A DNA stretch of 62,529 nucleotides from Candidatus Nitrosocosmicus sp. (GTDB lineage: Archaea; Thermoproteota; Nitrososphaeria; Nitrososphaerales; Nitrososphaeraceae). Shown one piece after another: positions 28,952-39,127 of this stretch. The notes under the pieces are model-generated. The model had not been told where the DNA came from and did no database searches. It was given only the letters and a program-made list of their open reading frames with translations. The translations under genes and the position numbers were made by a program. Numbering within the stretch: position 1 is the first letter of the stretch; each line of letters begins with the position of its first letter. The stretch covers positions 1 through 62,529 of the forward strand of contig JAICXY010000007.1 of the NCBI GenBank assembly GCA_025934495.1. The letters run 5' to 3'.

Positions 28952-30112
28952 CTTATTTACTATGATCCTTAATTAATATGTGTGATTTCAACTACCTTTC
29001 TTTTAAATGGTCTGCTAAAAGTACATGTTAAGTGTTCTTCTCTAGTATTAATCATGTTTTAACTTGTATATGACCATTATTTATGTAATTGTATTATTTT
29101 GCAATATTTCCCATTATTTGAAAATTCCCCTGTGATCAGCAAAATTAAAAGTAATCCCTATCTAAATTTTATCATTGAAATGTACTTGGAAATCGTGGTA
29201 ATTGAAAAATTTTTACACTTTTTAGATGAAGGATGCAAAGAATAAATCTGTAGAAACAATATGAAAATCCTAAAATTGTTTTCAAATTCTATATTGAACA
29301 TCCATAAGTTTATCGCCTTTCAATGTTGTATATAAAAAATTGGCATAACAACTTCAAGATGGATGATATTTGATAATATTATTGTGGGTTATCTATATTA
29401 ATACTAAAAATATTGTCATCAGACCAATTTCATTATTTTTATTTTAAAGTTATTCTACATAAAAACATATGATTCTATATCAAAAGTAAGATAAAGAACA
29501 TGATAAAATTTATTTGATATTCGTTCGAGCAAAATGGATTTATTTGATGAGAAATTCAAGAATAAATAGATCTTTGAATTTTCTATAAAAGATACCAAAG
29601 AATTTATATATATACCATACATGAATTTTTTTTGGTTTTTTCTCTGACTTATATCTAGCATATGCTATAAATGATTTACAAGGTAGAATAATTTATCTTG
29701 TTCATAGGCCTATTTGTTAATCATAAAATGATAAGACTTGATGTTGAAATTTGATACTTTGCCAATATTATTTGTAATGCATGGGGCTAGGAAAAGGTAC
29801 AAAATCTATTTTGTTTTTATGAATCTGAAATGGGGCTGGCCATCTATCCTCAGGCAAAGAAAGATATCTATAGAACCGTATTTGATAGAACTAATCAAAT
29901 CAGTTTTTAGGATATACTCATTACTGGTTTTGAATTTTAGCCTGTATCTGCAATTGTACTGTATCGGTTTATTATGTGTATAATGGTATACTATAACTGT
30001 AAAACTAGAATAATCTAAACCAAAATCAATAAAGGATATACTAAACCATGGTAACGTGGTAATAGAATAAATATAAATGATCTGGGATTATGATCATGCC
30101 TCAGTTAGATAG
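28952..30112. other. Long intergenic region
   Basis: About 1.1 kb is AT-rich. Small frames on both strands (29455-29661, 29738-29983) lack recognisable features and overlap no motif; I treat them as chance or remnants. The region ends at the MITE-like insertion. Confidence 0.4.
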
Positions 30113-30122
30113 AGAAACGATA

Positions 30123-30258
30123 TGCTTTGTTGCATGATTCGAAAATCAGTTAAAAAGAAGATTTATGTATTATAATTACAATTGAATTTTAACTATTTCC
30201 GTTTTACTACCGCAACAAAATGTTAGCAAATAACGAAAAAATAATCATGCAACAAAGC
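30123..30258. mobile_element. MITE-like insertion with 16-bp inverted repeats
   Basis: A perfect 16-bp inverted repeat, GCTTTGTTGCATGATT at 30124-30139 and its complement at 30243-30258, encloses about 100 non-coding bases. A 10-bp direct repeat, AGAAACGATA, flanks it at 30113-30122 and 30259-30268, as expected for a target-site duplication. The 136-bp size and lack of coding capacity fit a miniature inverted-repeat element moved by a transposase in trans. The outer GCTTTGTT is shared with the ends of the IS at 42772-43814, so a related family is possible. Confidence 0.75.
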
Positions 30259-30299
30259 AGAAACGATAAATAAATATGTTCTATATTCCGTTATGACTA

Positions 30300-30960
30300 T
30301 AAAGTTAAGGAAAAAGATATGGACTTGGTTTTGTTTATTAAACATGACATCGAATAGGAAAAAGGACAAAACATGAAGTTGTTGTATATTTTGTACAACT
30401 TTACTTCATCGGCGGTCTTTTATTGATAAATACTTCTAAAATTATATCAAGATTTGTTCACAGAAGTCATAGTGCAATAAAGGGTGGATACAAATATGCA
30501 GGCCAGAGAAATTGTTTTATAGAAACAACAAAATCAGAATTTTTGTGTATCCATAATGATGAAACACAAATCATAGCTAGGTCTGAATAAATTCGTTATG
30601 GATAGTCATTTAACCTGAAAATAAATAAGATGAAAGGTTTCTATCTTATATCGTTGAAGAATATAGCAAATATGCGGTTTCTATATAGATGATGGTGGTG
30701 GTACCTGATATTTAATCGCATGTAGGTACTTAAAATTTAACATCATCATCATTTATCTTAGAGAAAAACATTAGTGAAAGAAAATATGCAATACTTTAAG
30801 GATAAAACCAAAGAATATTTTGATGGCTGCTTTATATGTCGAAAGAAAAATTGCAATAGAGTATGTACAATTGAGACCCAATGCTTTAACAATTACTTTA
30901 GCTAAAGAAAAGAAATGTGAACTATATCTGGGCTAGAATCTGGTTAATCTTTTGGATTTC
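30300..30960 (+). mobile_element. Decayed IS6/IS240-like element, nearly full length
   Basis: The left end TAAAGTTAAGGAAAAAG (30300-30316) is identical to the sequence preceding the transposase at the right edge of the window (62132-62148). Downstream, nucleotide similarity continues (tacttcatcggcggtctttt against ctttaatggtctttcattaa; gatgaaacacaaatcatagc against gatgaaactcaattcaaagt). Near 30790 the frame reads MQYFKDKTKEYFDGCF, the C-terminal block also seen at 3300. Multiple stops and shifts show that the copy is dead. Confidence 0.7.
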
Positions 30961-31014
30961 ATACTAAAGTATATTAACTGTTAATAGAGTCATAAGTTGC
31001 AAAATATTTTTGTG

Positions 31015-34000
31015 TTAGTGAATAAAAATCCTTAGTTCTTTTCCATCTATATTGATTGTTTTATAACTAAATCTATTATCAATTATTTCAGAAAAAATAA
31101 CATCTTTTACGCGTACAAGGTTTTTGATATCATCATGATGTTTCTTCAGATGAATAATTTCCTCCTTAGATATGTTTGATATGTATACACAGGAAAGTAT
31201 TTCAGTAGGGTTAAAACCTAATTCTTTTCGAAGCTGTTGTATATTTCTCGATAAATCCCTCACCAAACCTTTTATTATCAAATCATTATTTCTCGAAGTA
31301 TTAAGTATCAATAATATGTTTTCCTTTTCCATCGAAATATAGTCATCAATAGGTAAATAATCTATATCCAAGTCAGATTCACTTAATTCAATGAATTTAT
31401 CATTTGAATATTTACAAGAAAAGATCCCATTCTTATATATATCCAATAAAATTTGCATCTTATCCATTTTGGAAAATTCGTTTATTAAAATACCAATATC
31501 GGATTTTACTTTCTTGGCCACATTCTTTCTATTAATATTAACCCTTGGTAAAATCGGTGATTTTTTTTCCAACAATTTCAAAATTTTTTCAACATCATTT
31601 TCATATTTTAACTCATCGATAAAGAGATTTTGAATGTTTAACTGCTCAACTAGGATTTCATTTATTCCTTTAATCCTTAAAAAATCCGTATTACTACAAT
31701 AAATATAGGCAGATTCTAAAGGCCACCTTCTTTTTAGTTTTGATTTATTTCGAATTGAAAAAGACATCGAGGCTATCTCTTTAACAATGTCAAAGGCGGA
31801 TTCAATTTCATTATTTGATACTTTCGTCAGAATTTCTTTATTAGACCACCCTTCCATTAATATGGTCTTAAATTGTTTAAAACATGATAGATATAAAAAA
31901 TCTGTTGTATATGGACTAAATGGATGGAGCAAAACGTCAACATTCTTTAGGCATACAGATAAAACGGTATATATAGTGAATCTCCGTGATTGACCTTCTA
32001 ATTCATCATTCCATAAATCATATCTAATTAAAGGAACGTAAGTTTGACTTAATGAGGTAATTACAAATTCTTCGATTGATCTAGCTGCTTCATGGAATTT
32101 GCAAATATTAATAAAATTAGTAACATTATTAATTAATTTCCCCAATTTTGTCAAAATCCATATATCTGTAGTGTTCAGACAACCTTCATAAAAGATAGAT
32201 TCTAAACCATTTGAATCATAATTAAACTTATCATATTCACTATTTTGTTTATAATAAACATGTAAATAATATAGAGTACTGATAATCTGGTAAGGTCTAC
32301 TTTGCATTTCTTTAATACTAAAGTTTAGCGGTTCAATAGGAGAAGTTTTCCATAGGAAATAAAATCTAATTAGATCTACTGAATTTTCACTCAATAGTAG
32401 TGATGCATCTATAACATTACCAATACTTTTACTCATTTTATTTCCTTTTTCGTCTAATACATGACCTGTGAAAAGAAACGATCTAAATGGAGAACTAGAT
32501 GAATTCTTTAAAATCACATTTAACATCAATAAAGTATATGCCCAACCTCTTGTTTGATCAATTCCTTCGGTTAAAAATTCAACAGGAATTAACTCTTTAT
32601 ATTCTGCATCAGTTAATGATGCAAACGGAGCACTACCACTATTATGCCAAGTATCTAATACAAATGATTCTCTACTCATAACATTTTGACAATATGGACA
32701 AACAATCTGTATTTTGTCGATCCATGGCCTATGTAATTCAAAGTTTTTTCCATCTGGTAGAGTTATAGCTGATTCAATTATTTCCTTTCTGGAAAACAAG
32801 CCTTTCTTACCTGAACAAGTATTACAAGTCCAAATAGGCAAGGGTGTCCCCCAAAACCTTTCTCTTGAAATACACCATGGAACTTTTTCTTTAATTATTT
32901 CAACGTATCTATTTTTTGGCTGGTCATAATAATAGTTAATTTCATTAGCAGCGTCGATAGGTTTATTTCCTAATTTATCAATCATATAAAAATATTCTCT
33001 TCTGGCTAACCATACTATTTTATGATGGGATCTCCAACATGTAGGATATTTGTGATTAATTTTACCTATTTTTACTGCAGCATTGGATGAATACATTTCA
33101 TTAACTATTAATCCATCAGCATCTCTTACAAAGAGGTCTTTAAACTTTCCTGCTTTATCATTAAAAGTAACCTTGTCATCTATTGGAACAAAAATTGGAA
33201 TATTTCTTTTTGTTGCAATTTCAAAATCTTGCTCACCGTTTGCAGGAGAAAGGTGCACAATTCCGCTACCTGTTGTTACATCAACAAAATCTTCTGCCAC
33301 TACAAAATGAATAAGCTTTTGGGATGCAAGTTCATAAAGTCCCGGAATATCCTTAATAAGAGGATGAATATAGTATTTTCCTTCTAATTCTTTACCATAT
33401 AAAGTCTTGATTATTGCATAGTCTTTTATTTTCAATTCAAACATAAGGTCGTTTAATCTATTTTCTGAAACTATCCATTTTTCGTATTTTTCGTTATTTT
33501 TAATAGAAATCAATACATAGCGTGCATCAGGATGTACTCCAACCAATTCGTCTGTAATTAGAGTAAATGGCATAGTAGTCCAAACAATTAAAAAAATATC
33601 ATCATTTTCTAATTTCACTTTATAAAAAAATGAAGGATCATCCACCTGTTCATAACTTTGATTTATTTCAGAATTACTAAGTGAGGTCTGACAGGAGGGA
33701 CAATATGCCACTACACGAAACCTCTCATTTAAAATATTGCTTTCATAGGCTTTTTTGATATACAGCCATTCTCTCTCAATATATGCATCTGTATATGTCC
33801 AATAAGCGTTATCATAATCAAATGACATTCCTAATAAATTGTCAACATCAAGCCATTTCCTATTATATTCAGCAATAATTTTCTTACAGGTTTGAACTAA
33901 TTTTTCAATTCCTACTTTTTTTAAATTTTCACTTTTGCTTCCACTTAATCCTAAAACTTTTTCTGCATTCAATTCAACAGGTAATCCCTGAGCATCCCAT

Positions 34001-34257
34001 CCTGCCCTGAAAACAATTCTTTTTTTTTCAATAGAATTTTTTCGATACCACAAATCCTTGATTATACGTCCTCTTAAATGCCCTATGTGCGGCTCTCCAT
34101 TCATAGTGGGAGGTCCATCCACATATCCAATTGGTCTAGATAACCTATCACTATCATCAAGAAAATCTTTAACAACATTTTTTATTTTTGAATCCTGATA
34201 ATAATCCCTGATATAATTTTCAATTATCTTAATATCAAATTTTTCTGCTAATTTCAT
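31015..34257 (-). CDS. ileS: Isoleucyl-tRNA synthetase
   Basis: The enzyme (about 1080 aa) has the class I HIGH motif in NGEPHIGHLRGR, the editing CP1 domain (TTMPFTLITDELVGV), KMSKS in DEKGNKMSKSIGN, and zinc knuckles CPSCQ, CNTC and CPYC. I choose the ATG (MKLAEKFDIK) nine codons inside the longest TTG-started frame: a TATA-like element lies about 28 bases upstream of it, matching the short leaders of archaeal mRNAs. It charges tRNA-Ile; a tRNA-Ile(GAT) gene lies 11.6 kb away. Confidence 0.96.
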   Translation of the reverse strand: MKLAEKFDIKIIENYIRDYYQDSKIKNVVKDFLDDSDRLSRPIGYVDGPPTMNGEPHIGHLRGRIIKDLWYRKNSIEKKRIVFRAGWDAQGLPVELNAEKVLGLSGSKSENLKKVGIEKLVQTCKKIIAEYNRKWLDVDNLLGMSFDYDNAYWTYTDAYIEREWLYIKKAYESNILNERFRVVAYCPSCQTSLSNSEINQSYEQVDDPSFFYKVKLENDDIFLIVWTTMPFTLITDELVGVHPDARYVLISIKNNEKYEKWIVSENRLNDLMFELKIKDYAIIKTLYGKELEGKYYIHPLIKDIPGLYELASQKLIHFVVAEDFVDVTTGSGIVHLSPANGEQDFEIATKRNIPIFVPIDDKVTFNDKAGKFKDLFVRDADGLIVNEMYSSNAAVKIGKINHKYPTCWRSHHKIVWLARREYFYMIDKLGNKPIDAANEINYYYDQPKNRYVEIIKEKVPWCISRERFWGTPLPIWTCNTCSGKKGLFSRKEIIESAITLPDGKNFELHRPWIDKIQIVCPYCQNVMSRESFVLDTWHNSGSAPFASLTDAEYKELIPVEFLTEGIDQTRGWAYTLLMLNVILKNSSSSPFRSFLFTGHVLDEKGNKMSKSIGNVIDASLLLSENSVDLIRFYFLWKTSPIEPLNFSIKEMQSRPYQIISTLYYLHVYYKQNSEYDKFNYDSNGLESIFYEGCLNTTDIWILTKLGKLINNVTNFINICKFHEAARSIEEFVITSLSQTYVPLIRYDLWNDELEGQSRRFTIYTVLSVCLKNVDVLLHPFSPYTTDFLYLSCFKQFKTILMEGWSNKEILTKVSNNEIESAFDIVKEIASMSFSIRNKSKLKRRWPLESAYIYCSNTDFLRIKGINEILVEQLNIQNLFIDELKYENDVEKILKLLEKKSPILPRVNINRKNVAKKVKSDIGILINEFSKMDKMQILLDIYKNGIFSCKYSNDKFIELSESDLDIDYLPIDDYISMEKENILLILNTSRNNDLIIKGLVRDLSRNIQQLRKELGFNPTEILSCVYISNISKEEIIHLKKHHDDIKNLVRVKDVIFSEIIDNRFSYKTINIDGKELRIFIH

Positions 34258-34286
34258 CTTACTAGTTGAACCGAGTCTTTCCAATC

Positions 34287-34298
34287 TTTATATTTTTG
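34287..34298 (-). promoter_or_regulatory. Probable TATA box of ileS
   Basis: Reading the minus strand, AAAAATATAAAG lies about 28 bases before the preferred ileS ATG. The spacing matches archaeal TATA elements with a very short leader. Judged by eye only. Confidence 0.35.
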
Positions 34299-34427
34299 GG
34301 AATTAATATTAATACAGTTAAATGAAAAGATATACATATAAAATATTATTATTATCTAATACTTAAAATTCTTGTCACTAACCTAGAAGAACCATAGAAT
34401 TATATTAAAACCGTAATAACAAACTAT

Positions 34428-34970
34428 ATGAATATCTTTAACAATATAGGTGTTGGCAAGAATCCACCAAATGACATTTATGTAGTAATTGAAATACCAA
34501 AAGACAGTAATATTAAATACGAAGTTGACGAAAATTCGGGCATCTTACTAGTAGACAGAAAATTATACACCGCTATGACATATCCATTTAATTATGGATT
34601 TATTCCGCAAACAAAGGAAGAAGATGGCGATCCAATTGACGCTCTTATTTTAAGTAACGACCAATATTCACCCTTATCCGTAGTAAGATCAAAGCCTATA
34701 GGTGTTTTAATAATGGAAGATGAAGAAGGAAAGGATTCCAAAATAATAGCAGTACCTGATAAAAAAATTGATGCGATATATTCAAAATTTGAAGATATTG
34801 ACCAAATTGATGAAGGGATTTTAGAAAAAATAAAACATTTTTTTGAACATTACAAAGAATTAGAAAAAGACAAATTTGTCAGAGTTATCAATTGGGAGAA
34901 CAAAAATCAATCGTTAAAAATAATTCGAGATGGCATGAAAAGATTTGCAGAAGAGCACAATAAAGGCTAA
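34428..34970 (+). CDS. ppa: Inorganic pyrophosphatase
   Basis: The 180-aa family I enzyme hydrolyses pyrophosphate. The motifs are YEVDENSGILLVDRKLYTA, PFNYGFIPQT and the catalytic acidic cluster EDGDPIDALIL. C-terminal strands and helices complete the fold (VPDKKIDAIY, HFFEHYKELEKDK). Its 3' end overlaps the converging cdvC by four bases. Confidence 0.96.
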   Translation: MNIFNNIGVGKNPPNDIYVVIEIPKDSNIKYEVDENSGILLVDRKLYTAMTYPFNYGFIPQTKEEDGDPIDALILSNDQYSPLSVVRSKPIGVLIMEDEEGKDSKIIAVPDKKIDAIYSKFEDIDQIDEGILEKIKHFFEHYKELEKDKFVRVINWENKNQSLKIIRDGMKRFAEEHNKG

Positions 34971-36283
34971 AGAGCCTTATATTGCTCGCTCCATCGCATA
35001 TAGGCCCTCACATTTTCAAGACTAACACTCGGTTTTCTTACCTTAATCATATCTTTAAAATCGGATAAATTTATTGTCCTTGGTATCTCAGATTCATTTA
35101 AAGGGTCGCCATTTTCAAAGAGTTCATTTACAACTTTTAACTGCACCGATTGACAAATATCTTTAATATCACTTGCACTATAGGAATCAGATAGTTTAGC
35201 TAATTCATCTATTTTTAAGGAGGGATCATTATTTAATTTTGATACATATTGTTTAAAAAGATCTTTTCTTGATACTATATCAGGCAATGTTACATAAATC
35301 CTTTTTTGGAATCGCCTTAAAAATCCAGATTCTAAACTCCAAGGTTTGTTTGTAGCTCCAATTACATAAATAAATGAATGCCGAGATTTATCGTTTACTC
35401 CATCCATTTCGGTCAAAAACTGATTTTTTACCCTTACTTCACCACCAACTTCTCCATTTCTAGTACCTAGTAATGAATCTATTTCATCTATGAAAAGCAA
35501 AATAGGGACTTTTTCTTTTTCATGTAACTTTCTTGCAAAAGTAAACAATTTTGATATATTTTTTTCAGCCTCTCCTAACCATTTACTCATCATAGATGGC
35601 GCATCTATATTGATAAAATAACCATGTATTTCTGCTGCTGCGGCGGCTGCCAACAAAGTTTTTCCACATCCTGGTGGTCCAAACAGTAATATTCCACGAG
35701 GCCAGCCCAGTGGAAATAGATCAGCTCGTTTAGTGGGATAAACAATAGATTCACGAATAGCCCGTTTTGCATCATCCAATCCAACTACTTCATTCCAAGA
35801 AACTAATGGTTTTTCTTTAATAATCAAGTTTTCGAATTCTGAAGTTAAATCAGAAGTTTTATTTTTATCAACTGAAGAGTTATTATTTAATGAACTGTGA
35901 TTATTATCTATAGAATATAAAGATTTATTTATATTTTTGGTTAAAGTGGAATTAGTTTTAACTATTGATTTTAAATTTTTATTATTGGAGTGGTTTTTAT
36001 TATCTGATACACCATTTAATTCTTTAAGAGTTTGACTATCATCATCCAAAATTCCATTTGCCATTTGCAAAGCTTTAATTCGATTTTGATATGCACTAGC
36101 TCTTTCTAGATAAACTCTATTTAATTTGTATTCTGGATAAATTTCTACTAATCGTATTAAAGCCTCACTAGCACGTTGATATGATAGAATTGCAACAGAA
36201 TGGGAACCTTGAGAATCGAGTTTTATTGCTTCTGCAGCATATTTACTCGCAGTATTTTCTAATTCCTGAGGGGCCAGTGTCAT
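34967..36283 (-). CDS. cdvC: Vps4-like ATPase CdvC with MIT domain
   Basis: The 438-aa protein starts with a MIT domain (about 1-75, helices ENTASKYAAEAIKLDSQG and VAILSYQRASEALIRL), then a long Asn/Ser-rich linker (90-145), then one AAA+ module: Walker [13 protein letters not shown], Walker B ILLFIDEIDSLLG, sensor ATNKPWSLES and arginine finger FLRRFQKRIY. CdvC disassembles ESCRT-III-like CdvB filaments during cell division, the system used by Nitrososphaeria. It is not adjacent to cdvA or cdvB here, as is common in this group. Confidence 0.93.
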   Translation of the reverse strand: MTLAPQELENTASKYAAEAIKLDSQGSHSVAILSYQRASEALIRLVEIYPEYKLNRVYLERASAYQNRIKALQMANGILDDDSQTLKELNGVSDNKNHSNNKNLKSIVKTNSTLTKNINKSLYSIDNNHSSLNNNSSVDKNKTSDLTSEFENLIIKEKPLVSWNEVVGLDDAKRAIRESIVYPTKRADLFPLGWPRGILLFGPPGCGKTLLAAAAAAEIHGYFINIDAPSMMSKWLGEAEKNISKLFTFARKLHEKEKVPILLFIDEIDSLLGTRNGEVGGEVRVKNQFLTEMDGVNDKSRHSFIYVIGATNKPWSLESGFLRRFQKRIYVTLPDIVSRKDLFKQYVSKLNNDPSLKIDELAKLSDSYSASDIKDICQSVQLKVVNELFENGDPLNESEIPRTINLSDFKDMIKVRKPSVSLENVRAYMRWSEQYKAL

Positions 36284-36483
36284 TTTTTTACTTTCTTTCT
36301 ATCCCTTTTCAACTTATTTGAAAGAATACAAGGTAAATAGTTATTATCTAATGAACAAAAAAAAATAGACCAAATTTAATCTAATCTGACCAAAACAAAA
36401 AACAAATTAGTTTCTTTTTTTTTAATTGTTAATATAAAAATATTGACAATCCTTCTTACTACCATATCATTAAATTAAATTTA

Positions 36484-37284
36484 ATGATATCTGAAGATAA
36501 AATAGAGAATAATGAGATCCTAGGAGGGCTCGAAGAAATGGGTCTATCAAAATATGAATCTTCAGCATATTATAATTTACTTGGAAAAGGTATGATTTCG
36601 GCAACTGAAGTAGCATATAGTTCTAATTTGCCGAGAACAAAAATTTATTCCATATTGAAAAGGCTTGAGAACAAAAAATTAGTTTTAATAAATAATCAAA
36701 AACCACTCATGTGTAGGGCTATTTCACCAAAAGAAGCTTTTAATGGCATTATAACAAAATATGAAAATAAATTAAACGGATTGAAAAAAATGATTATTAA
36801 ATTGCAGCAAATTAATGATGAGGGATTACAAAGTAAAGGTATTGAGGAAAAAAAATATTTTGTTTTAAATCAATTTTCAACTACCAGTAAAATAATAGAC
36901 CTTATCAGAAAATCCCATGAATCAATTGACGCCATGATAAATCCATTGGGTAATAAATTATTAATTTATTCCAAAGACGAACTTAAAAAAACCATTATCG
37001 ATGGTGTAAGAGTAAGACTAATTTGTGATATCAAATGCGAATCAGAGAATAAAATTCTACCTAATGCAATAGAACAAAAATTTTCTCAAGTTAATACGAA
37101 TGTTTTTATTTTTGATAATTATAACATATTGATTCTAGATAGCATTGGAACAAAATCGGCATTAATTCATTCGAATGAAATTTTTTTATCAACAATGATG
37201 AATCAATTTAATGATTTGTGGTTCAAGCTAGAAAACAATTTTTTGAGATCAACAAACAAAATAGAATTTGTAAATAATATTTAA
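36484..37284 (+). CDS. TrmB family transcriptional regulator
   Basis: This 266-aa protein has the TrmB winged helix in residues 12-85: LEEMGLSKYESSAYYNLLGK, SATEVAYSSNLPRTKIYSIL, wing LINNQKPLMCRAISP. A coiled-coil follows (YENKLNGLKKMIIKLQQ), then the C-terminal sensor domain (SHESIDAMINPLGNKLLIY, VRLICDIKC). TrmB proteins sense sugars or other small ligands. It ends overlapping the converging nnrD by four bases. Confidence 0.9.
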   Translation: MISEDKIENNEILGGLEEMGLSKYESSAYYNLLGKGMISATEVAYSSNLPRTKIYSILKRLENKKLVLINNQKPLMCRAISPKEAFNGIITKYENKLNGLKKMIIKLQQINDEGLQSKGIEEKKYFVLNQFSTTSKIIDLIRKSHESIDAMINPLGNKLLIYSKDELKKTIIDGVRVRLICDIKCESENKILPNAIEQKFSQVNTNVFIFDNYNILILDSIGTKSALIHSNEIFLSTMMNQFNDLWFKLENNFLRSTNKIEFVNNI

Positions 37285-38150
37285 TTTAACACATCAAAAT
37301 CTTTCATAACTAAAGGCAATTCCTCTAATAAGTTAGATGCCATCAAATGTAAACCATATTTATTATACAAATTATAAGCAGCCAGTCCATTGAAAAACAA
37401 ACCCAAAATAGATGATTCAAAAGAATTATTTTTAGTTAAGAATCCGGATACTAAACCCGATAATATATCTCCAGTGCCACCAACGGTCATAGATGGAGTT
37501 GTTCGTTCAATAACTGAAACCAGATTTCCGTCGGAAACAATATTCCAATAACCTTTTAAAATGATTACAATCCCGTATTCTCTAGCCTTTTTTATAACTG
37601 TATCAATCTGTTCAGATTTTGATTGTCCCGCATCTTGTCCAAACATTCTTTTAAATTCGCCTGGATGAGGAGTAACTATGGATTTTGTATTTGTTATTTC
37701 ATGGAGAACATCGGGAATTAAAGCTGATGCATCCAGAATTAAACATGTTTTATCTTCTAAAAGTTTTTTAATTAAGAAACAAAGTGAATTTATTTTAGAA
37801 ATGCCTAAACCCATACCGATAGCTGCACTATGAACTTTTTTAGGCATCAAAGACAATAATTTTCTTGACGAGCCCATTGTTAATTTATCGTCTGGTAGTG
37901 GCAGAAAAATTAGATTAGGTGAGAACATCCTTGAAGAAATTAAATTAACTTTTGGAATAGCCGTATAAACCAAATCCGTTCCACTTATCAATGCGGCGAT
38001 TGATGATAGAAGGGGTGCTCCATGATATAATCTACTACCACCTACAATTAATACGATACCATTATCACCTTTACGAGATTGAACATTTCTTGGTTTGATT
38101 ATATTTTTAATAAATTTACTATCTACATTGATAAAATTAGATATTTCCAA
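37281..38150 (-). CDS. nnrD: NAD(P)H-hydrate dehydratase
   Basis: The 289-aa ribokinase-like enzyme repairs hydrated NAD(P)H using a nucleoside phosphate. It shows KGDNGIVLIVGGSRLYHGAP, the substrate loop IVTPHPGEFKRMFG, VIILKGYWNIVSDG and the catalytic anion hole TVGGTGDILSGLVSGF. The partner epimerase domain (NnrE), often fused, is absent here and would have to be elsewhere. Confidence 0.92.
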   Translation of the reverse strand: MEISNFINVDSKFIKNIIKPRNVQSRKGDNGIVLIVGGSRLYHGAPLLSSIAALISGTDLVYTAIPKVNLISSRMFSPNLIFLPLPDDKLTMGSSRKLLSLMPKKVHSAAIGMGLGISKINSLCFLIKKLLEDKTCLILDASALIPDVLHEITNTKSIVTPHPGEFKRMFGQDAGQSKSEQIDTVIKKAREYGIVIILKGYWNIVSDGNLVSVIERTTPSMTVGGTGDILSGLVSGFLTKNNSFESSILGLFFNGLAAYNLYNKYGLHLMASNLLEELPLVMKDFDVLN

Positions 38151-38254
38151 TAGGCTGATATATTCAACGTGACTTTTATTTTTATTTTAATTCATAAATT
38201 AAACAAATAGTATAATAATATTTTTAATTACCTTTGAACAAATATACATTATAA

Positions 38255-38458
38255 TTGGAACAGAATAAAAATAAAAATAAAACAAATAAAGAGAATATTC
38301 AAAATGAATTAATTTCAGTCGTACCATTGGAGATAGATACTCATTTTAAACTATTTGGAAAACATATGTGGGAAGTAAAATACGAGGAAAAATGTCCTCT
38401 ATGTGAAAAAAAAATAGACGAGTTCGGTTATTGTGCCTGTAATGCTTGCTCAGGCTAA
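38255..38458 (+). CDS. Small protein with C-terminal zinc site
   Basis: This 67-aa product starts at TTG with a Lys/Asn-rich leader (EQNKNKNKTNKEN). The last 45 residues contain FKLFGKHMWEVKYEEKCPLC and then CACNACSG, giving two cysteine pairs for zinc. It is the first of four same-strand genes leading to rpo12 and ahcY. Unknown function. Confidence 0.6.
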   Translation: MEQNKNKNKTNKENIQNELISVVPLEIDTHFKLFGKHMWEVKYEEKCPLCEKKIDEFGYCACNACSG

Positions 38459-38715
38459 AACTACAAATACTAACCTGAAGGTTTAAAAAAATTATCTCTA
38501 ATGAAGTTAAAATAAATATTTAAACATAAAATTATCAATCTAATTCGAAAATATGAAAATAGAATAAAAGGTTTTATCTTTGTTGTTACAATTACAAAAT
38601 TTGCATATTATTTACAATTCATCAAAATTCAAAATGAAAAGATAATTAATCCAATTTTACGGTTATTGATATAATATATCCATAATTAATGTCTCTACTA
38701 TCAAAAACATATTAA

Positions 38716-38928
38716 ATGAATAATAAAATAAAAATTAAATACAAGGTACGTAAAAGATTATACGTGAGTGATGAGGTACTAGGCGTTGTTACATACGAGT
38801 GCATGTCTTGCGGAACATTAGTAACTGCAGAAGAACTTTCATATTTGCCAGAAATAAAATGCATATGTGGATTCAGAGTTTTTAGAAAGATAAGACAGCC
38901 CATCGTCAAACAATTAAAAGCAATATAA
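38716..38928 (+). CDS. rpo12: RNA polymerase subunit Rpo12 (RpoP)
   Basis: The 70-aa protein has the Rpo12 core: YECMSCGTLV, KCICGFRVFRKIRQPIVKQLKA. The zinc ligands come from CX2C and CXC pairs. Rpo12 (eukaryotic Rpb12) anchors the Rpo3/Rpo10 assembly platform. The N-terminal 25 residues, basic and Val/Tyr-rich, are longer than in many archaea. It is followed after 12 bases by a small zinc gene. Confidence 0.88.
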   Translation: MNNKIKIKYKVRKRLYVSDEVLGVVTYECMSCGTLVTAEELSYLPEIKCICGFRVFRKIRQPIVKQLKAI

Positions 38929-38940
38929 AAAAATAAGAAT

Positions 38941-39117
38941 ATGAAAATAATATGTCCTGATTGTAAAGAAAAAGCTTTTCTTTCAGACGATTTTACATTT
39001 GTTAAATGCGATAGGTGCGGCTTTGAGATGACTTATGGAGAATACGTCAAATATATCGCACATAAAGATGCAAGGTATTCCGATATTTTAAGCGACTATA
39101 AGGAAAAAAATTATTAG
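38941..39117 (+). CDS. Zinc-ribbon protein, 58 aa
   Basis: A short gene starts at ATG and has CPDC and CDRC knuckles (MKIICPDCKEKAFLS, VKCDRCGFEMTYGEYVKYI), one zinc ribbon, and a charged helical tail. It sits 12 bases after rpo12 and 10 bases before ahcY, so it is part of an operon. Function unknown; transcription or translation linkage is suggested by the neighbour. Confidence 0.75.
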   Translation: MKIICPDCKEKAFLSDDFTFVKCDRCGFEMTYGEYVKYIAHKDARYSDILSDYKEKNY

Positions 39118-39127
39118 GTATTTTTTT

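Noticed and set aside
29455-29983. Two small frames in the 29-30 kb spacer
   Set aside because: No motif, odd composition, no neighbours; likely chance in AT-rich DNA.
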